A DNA stretch of 43,279 nucleotides, taken from positions 1-43,279 of IMG/VR virus record IMGVR_UViG_3300012936_000038. The stretch is one strand, 5' to 3'. The DNA comes from a virus. Both the position numbers and the translations under genes were made by a program. Below, piece by piece: positions 42,857 to 43,279 of this stretch. The notes below the pieces were generated by a model. It was not told the origin of the DNA. It ran no database searches and worked only from the letters and a program-made list of their open reading frames with translations. Position 1 is the stretch's first letter. Every line of letters begins with the position of its first letter.

Positions 42857-42870
42857 ATTTTATATTACAC
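42857..42870 (-). promoter_or_regulatory. GTGTAATATAAAAT motif before 447-aa gene
   Basis: GTGTAAT lies 10 nt before the ATG, and no Shine-Dalgarno sequence is present. Confidence 0.55.
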
Positions 42871-43105
42871 AGAAACACACGGGATTTAAATAAAAAAAAA
42901 CCTTTTTTTAAAAATATGCCCCCAGATTTTTTTCACACGAGCAAATATATGAAAACCTATTATTTTAAAATGAGAATGAAAAACACCACCCCCCGCGACT
43001 ATGTCGCACAAGCCTATTTGTAATAATTCAAAAAAGTGGGCACTTCTATTTTAATTGGATAAAAAAAACCTTGCAATTGCTTGTTAGCTATGTTACCTTC
43101 TAGGT
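42871..43105. other. Non-coding AT-rich interval
   Basis: This divergent interval holds poly-A and poly-T runs (AAAAAAAAACC then TTTTTTT), a CCACCCCCC tract and a small hairpin GCGAC-TAT-GTCGC at 42995-43007. A 24-codon ORF (42949-43023) can be drawn but is not convincing. It could contain the promoter for the 50-aa ORF or a small RNA. Confidence 0.4.
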
Positions 43106-43258
43106 ATGTTAGATAAGAAAATAGAAGAATTCATACAAGACAATGGTCTTGTTCGTGTGCAAGCTAGCCCGATGTCCGAGGCTTTTGATCTGTGGGAATG
43201 CCCAGGCGGTCACATTTGGACATTCGACATGATCGTTGAAGCAGTTAAAAATAACTAA
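43106..43258 (+). CDS. Small protein (50 aa)
   Basis: It starts MLDKKIEEFIQDNGLVRVQA and contains WECPGGHIWTFD. TCTAGGT just before the ATG could be a weak ribosome site. The frame is clean and the aromatic-rich core looks protein-like. No family recognised. Confidence 0.5.
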   Translation: MLDKKIEEFIQDNGLVRVQASPMSEAFDLWECPGGHIWTFDMIVEAVKNN

Positions 43259-43279
43259 AAAAAAATTCGCGTTTATCTC

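Noticed and set aside
42949-43023. 24-codon ORF in the right-hand non-coding interval
   Set aside because: Too short, no ribosome site and low-complexity surroundings; chance cannot be excluded.
1-43279. tRNA, rRNA, integrase, attachment sites and insertion sequences
   Set aside because: None seen on reading both strands; small tRNA-like folds could be missed without a covariance search.

Overview
This window is a virion-morphogenesis region of a large, AT-rich, tailed double-stranded DNA phage (Caudoviricetes), cut from a larger genome: the left-most gene runs off the window. It contains recognisable large terminase, portal, prohead protease, HK97-fold-type capsid, tail tube, tape measure and fibre genes. 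I see no rRNA, tRNA, CRISPR array, transposon or integrase. The host is unknown. A tryptophan-rich domain in one fibre protein and the abundance of InlB-type B-repeats resemble surface proteins I associate with Verrucomicrobiota and relatives, so a host in the PVC group is a weak inference.

Layout. 1-5004 (-): tape measure protein, incomplete at its C-terminus, with a chain of extra modules after the tail-length domain. 5063-12945 (-): two adhesin-like proteins, the larger (2247 aa) with about 17 B-repeats and an FG-GAP-like C-terminus. 12947-15973 (-): two paralogous tail-tube-like proteins separated by strong inverted repeats. 16050-18021 (-): three neck or connector-like proteins. 18087-23755 (+): a forward island with possible tail-assembly chaperones and two paralogous fibres, the second with an S74 self-cleaving chaperone. 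23752-33917 (-): head module in the usual order, read right to left: nuclease-like gene, large terminase, portal, protease-scaffold, probable decoration protein, capsid, then two small or structural genes. 33915-37889 (-): small genes, a possible small terminase, a sigma-like factor, a zinc-ribbon protein, a membrane GAF-like protein and PhoH. 37947-39685 (+): a small antitoxin-domain-like protein and a fibre. 39736-42853 (-): a fibre and accessory genes. 43106-43258 (+): a 50-aa ORF.

Expression. The phage encodes a sigma-like protein with a four-cysteine cluster. A recurrent GTGTAAT(A)TAA motif lies directly before the start codons of at least six genes, usually only 7-11 nt away and without a Shine-Dalgarno sequence. 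A second, longer conserved element (32 of 38 positions identical) precedes both the main tail tube gene and an in-frame internal start in the protease gene, which suggests a separately made scaffold protein.

Most unusual points: (1) the tape measure carries at least five G(F/L)(I/V)PNF motifs that separate modules, one with a full R-S-E ADP-ribosyltransferase-like signature and two with PD-(D/E)XK-like signatures; (2) a C2H2 zinc finger-ERCC4 nuclease gene has no usable start codon and sits in the +1 frame after a TCC-TGA-T site, the sequence used for +1 frameshifting in antizyme genes; (3) the promoter families described above.
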